From: Emiliania huxleyi CCMP1516
Lineage: Eukaryota; Haptophyta; Isochrysidales; Noelaerhabdaceae
Direction: 5' to 3'
Length of the DNA stretch: 64,000 nt
Assembly (NCBI RefSeq): GCF_000372725.1
Contig: NW_005200922.1
Span: forward strand, 72,777-136,776
Made by a program: the position numbers and the translations under genes. How positions within the stretch are numbered: the stretch's first letter is position 1; the number at the start of each line of letters is the position of its first letter. Shown in pieces: positions 62,561-64,000 of this stretch. Under the pieces are notes generated by a model. That model saw only the letters and a program-made list of their open reading frames with translations, searched no databases and was not told the DNA's origin.

Positions 62561-63270
62561 GTGTGACCCTGAGCTGACTCAGGTCATCTTCATGTCAGGC
62601 ACATGTCGATTCGTCTGGACACATATGTCGGGTGGACACGACGCACGACGCTACACCTCATGGAGGAAGCGTGGCTGTGAGCTCTCCCGGCGTCTCGACT
62701 CGCACACCCGCACCACACTCCTCTCCTTAAAATCCCTGTGTGGTGGCGGCGTGCCGTTCTCCCATCCCTCCCTTGGGTTGTGTGTTTTCTTTCTTTCTTT
62801 CTTTGTTTTCTTTCTTTCCCCGCTGGGGTGTGGGTGCGCGTCTTAGCTCCCCGGCCCTGGATGTTGCCAACTGCACTCCAAGTGCTCCAAGATTTCGCGC
62901 CCAGTCCAGCTGCCTCCATCCACGTGCCGTCTCGCGGCTAACACCGCACATACTTCCGGAAACTCTCTGTGTGGTGCGGCGTGTGTCGTTCTCCCATCGC
63001 TACATTGTCTTTTCTTTTATAGATACACTTGGAAACGCTCGCCACTTTTCTTTGCATTGCGACCACACTGCCCCTATCATTTAACAATACATGCACATAC
63101 ATCTCGGATCGCTGCGGAGGGAGTCTGCCGCAAAGTCTGCCGCAAAGCGCTGAACGAAGACCTGCACAACGTCCCGCTTGCTGGTGTGTCTGGTCACCGC
63201 CCCGCTCGCAGGGCGTGCATCACACAGGTGGACTGTGTGACTCCTCGGGTTTCTGGGACTCAGAGGTGTG
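62561..63270. other. Intergenic region with repeats
   Basis: 62703-62822 is the inverted copy of the 59955-60045 element. 62852-62895 (GGCCCTGGATGT then CTGCACTCCAAGTGCTCCAA) belongs to the family at 25896-25965 and 27785-27836. 62945-63010 is a degraded relative. Confidence 0.6.
62703..62822 (-). repeat. Dispersed repeat, inverted full copy
   Basis: CACACCACTCCTCTCCTTAAAATCC-like start, GTGTGGTGGCGGCGTGCCGT, then CTCCCATCCCTCCCTTGGGT and a CTTT-rich tail: the reverse complement of 59955-60045. Confidence 0.85.
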
Positions 63271-63909
63271 CTAGTCGCTATTCTCCGACAATTCCGACAT
63301 ATCTGACGGGCAGTTCGGGCTCGAGCGGTTGCGGTCGCGGCCAGCGCGTGAGGCCTGGCTAGGGTTGCCGGGCGAGAGCTCGACCCACGCGCCGGAGCGC
63401 GCGTGGTGCTTGAGCAGCCGGGCGGTCGCCGCAGCCACCTCGAAGGGTAGCTCGTCGAGCCACTCGCCGAATGTGCCCTCGTCCTGCGCCGCAGCGAGGA
63501 ATTGCTCACCTACGGCCATGTGCGCTGGAGGAGCGCCAAGAATTTTTTTATTGAGCGTGCTGCGTCCCTGCACGCATTTGCAATCCACGTACCCGCTGCT
63601 GTCAAGGATGAGCCCCCCGGGCGCGTCCAACAAGCAGCCTCTGCTGGACTGCGAGCATTGCCGTCCGCTACGGCGAGACACGAACGTCCTGGTCCTAGCG
63701 CGCCTGAGCGAGCTAAGAGCAATCTCCACCGCCAACTTTATCCTAGCCCTCTTTTCGGCGAGCCCGGCGCCTATTGGGAACCACATCTGGCCGGCACGTG
63801 GTCTCAGCCTCCGTTCTCGTGTTAGGTGGCCTACCTGGCTGTCCAGGTCGTGTGTACCGTGATCCTCACTTGTGGTGTCGAAGTCGTGTCGACGGATCAG
63901 ACCTTCCAC
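63271..63909 (-). CDS. Unknown protein, probably only its 3' part is real
   Basis: The segment 63620-63271 reads GYVDCKCVQGRSTLNKKILG, AHMAVGEQFLAAAQDEGTFG, EWLDELPFEVAAATARLLKH then a charged tail ending DMSELSENSD. It looks like genuine coding sequence with a helical core. The frame extends to 63909, but that part overlaps a better exon on the other strand, so the true start is probably lower. Family unknown. Confidence 0.4.
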   Translation of the reverse strand: MEGLIRRHDFDTTSEDHGTHDLDSQVGHLTRERRLRPRAGQMWFPIGAGLAEKRARIKLAVEIALSSLRRARTRTFVSRRSGRQCSQSSRGCLLDAPGGLILDSSGYVDCKCVQGRSTLNKKILGAPPAHMAVGEQFLAAAQDEGTFGEWLDELPFEVAAATARLLKHHARSGAWVELSPGNPSQASRAGRDRNRSSPNCPSDMSELSENSD

Positions 63910-64000
63910 CGGCTGGAGTTTGGCGCAACGTTCGTCTTTGCGCTCGTCACCACCTTCTCGCTGGTCTGCTCGCCGGAGCGTGACTTTTGCTCGCCGCTGC
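63826..64000 (+). CDS. Exon of a membrane protein running off the window
   Basis: An acceptor TTAG at 63822-63825 is followed by an open frame VAYLAVQVVCTVILTCGVEV, VSTDQTFHRLEFGATFVFAL, VTTFSLVCSPERDFCSPL. Two hydrophobic spans are evident. Too short for a family call; upstream exons not found. Confidence 0.4.
   Translation, partial: MAYLAVQVVCTVILTCGVEVVSTDQTFHRLEFGATFVFALVTTFSLVCSPERDFCSPL

Overview
The window is nuclear DNA of a GC-rich, intron-rich single-celled alga. Supporting observations are: a C-terminal KEEL ER-retention signal on a SIL1-like protein, a nucleoporin (Nup54), a TBC RabGAP, an AP2-domain protein, a kdsB-type CMP-Kdo synthetase, an alpha-carbonic anhydrase, proline-rich secreted or membrane proteins, and many short introns with GC-AG borders. 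My best guess is a haptophyte close to Emiliania/Gephyrocapsa huxleyi. That is inference from style of sequence, not from a database match. There is a 100-base assembly gap at 16792-16891, so this is a draft scaffold.

Layout. 1-601: end of a protein kinase gene. 1644-4099 (-): AlaX-type alanyl-tRNA editing protein, rebuilt here as 10 in-frame exons. 5951-6951 (+): membrane-anchored LEA-2-like protein. 8203-8937 (+): two-AP2-domain protein whose end runs into 127-bp and 125-bp satellites. 11045-12833 (-): TruA-type tRNA pseudouridine synthase, 6 exons. 12867-14215 (+): unknown protein. 14323-17127 (+): Nup54, interrupted by the gap. 18599-22694 (+): a large fusion of membrane anchor, ankyrin repeats, TylF-like methyltransferase and a 2OG-oxygenase-like C-terminus, followed by a partial copy of its last domain (23041-23640). 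23880-25071 (-): glycosyltransferase-like. 26236-27048 (-): Mpv17/PMP22. 29892-32931 (+): F-box/kelch protein, 8 exons. 33430-34440 (-): damaged ankyrin/U-box gene. 34470-36860 (-): fossil non-LTR retroelement. 36988-38118 (-): CMP-Kdo synthetase. 38901-40120 (-): SIL1. 41161-44632 (-): two membrane proteins. 45030-47612 and 48490-49164 (+): proline-rich membrane/secreted proteins. 50077-50889 (+): GNAT acetyltransferase. 51087-54287 (+): alpha-carbonic anhydrase with C-terminal anchor. 54727-57923 (-): TBC1D13-like RabGAP. 58230-58979 (-): coiled-coil protein. 60219-64000: several unknown genes. Functional neighbours do not form operons; this is ordinary mixed eukaryotic gene order.

The outstanding feature is the introns. 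I resolved 47 introns that keep reading frame. 27 begin with GC and 20 with GT; all end in AG. About half have the same architecture: the intron starts with a near-copy (about 20-35 nt) of the first bases of the downstream exon, followed by a short tandem array of a 10-15-nt motif ending in TAG or CAG at the acceptor. The same few motifs recur in unrelated genes and in both orientations. This looks like an active or recent intron-making process (exon-segment duplication plus minisatellite, or an introner with unusually long target duplications), and it is the system in this window most worth following up.

Intergenic DNA is filled with dispersed repeats, some of which I can tie to the 3' end of the fossil retroelement, and with long (TG)n and (CA)n tracts.
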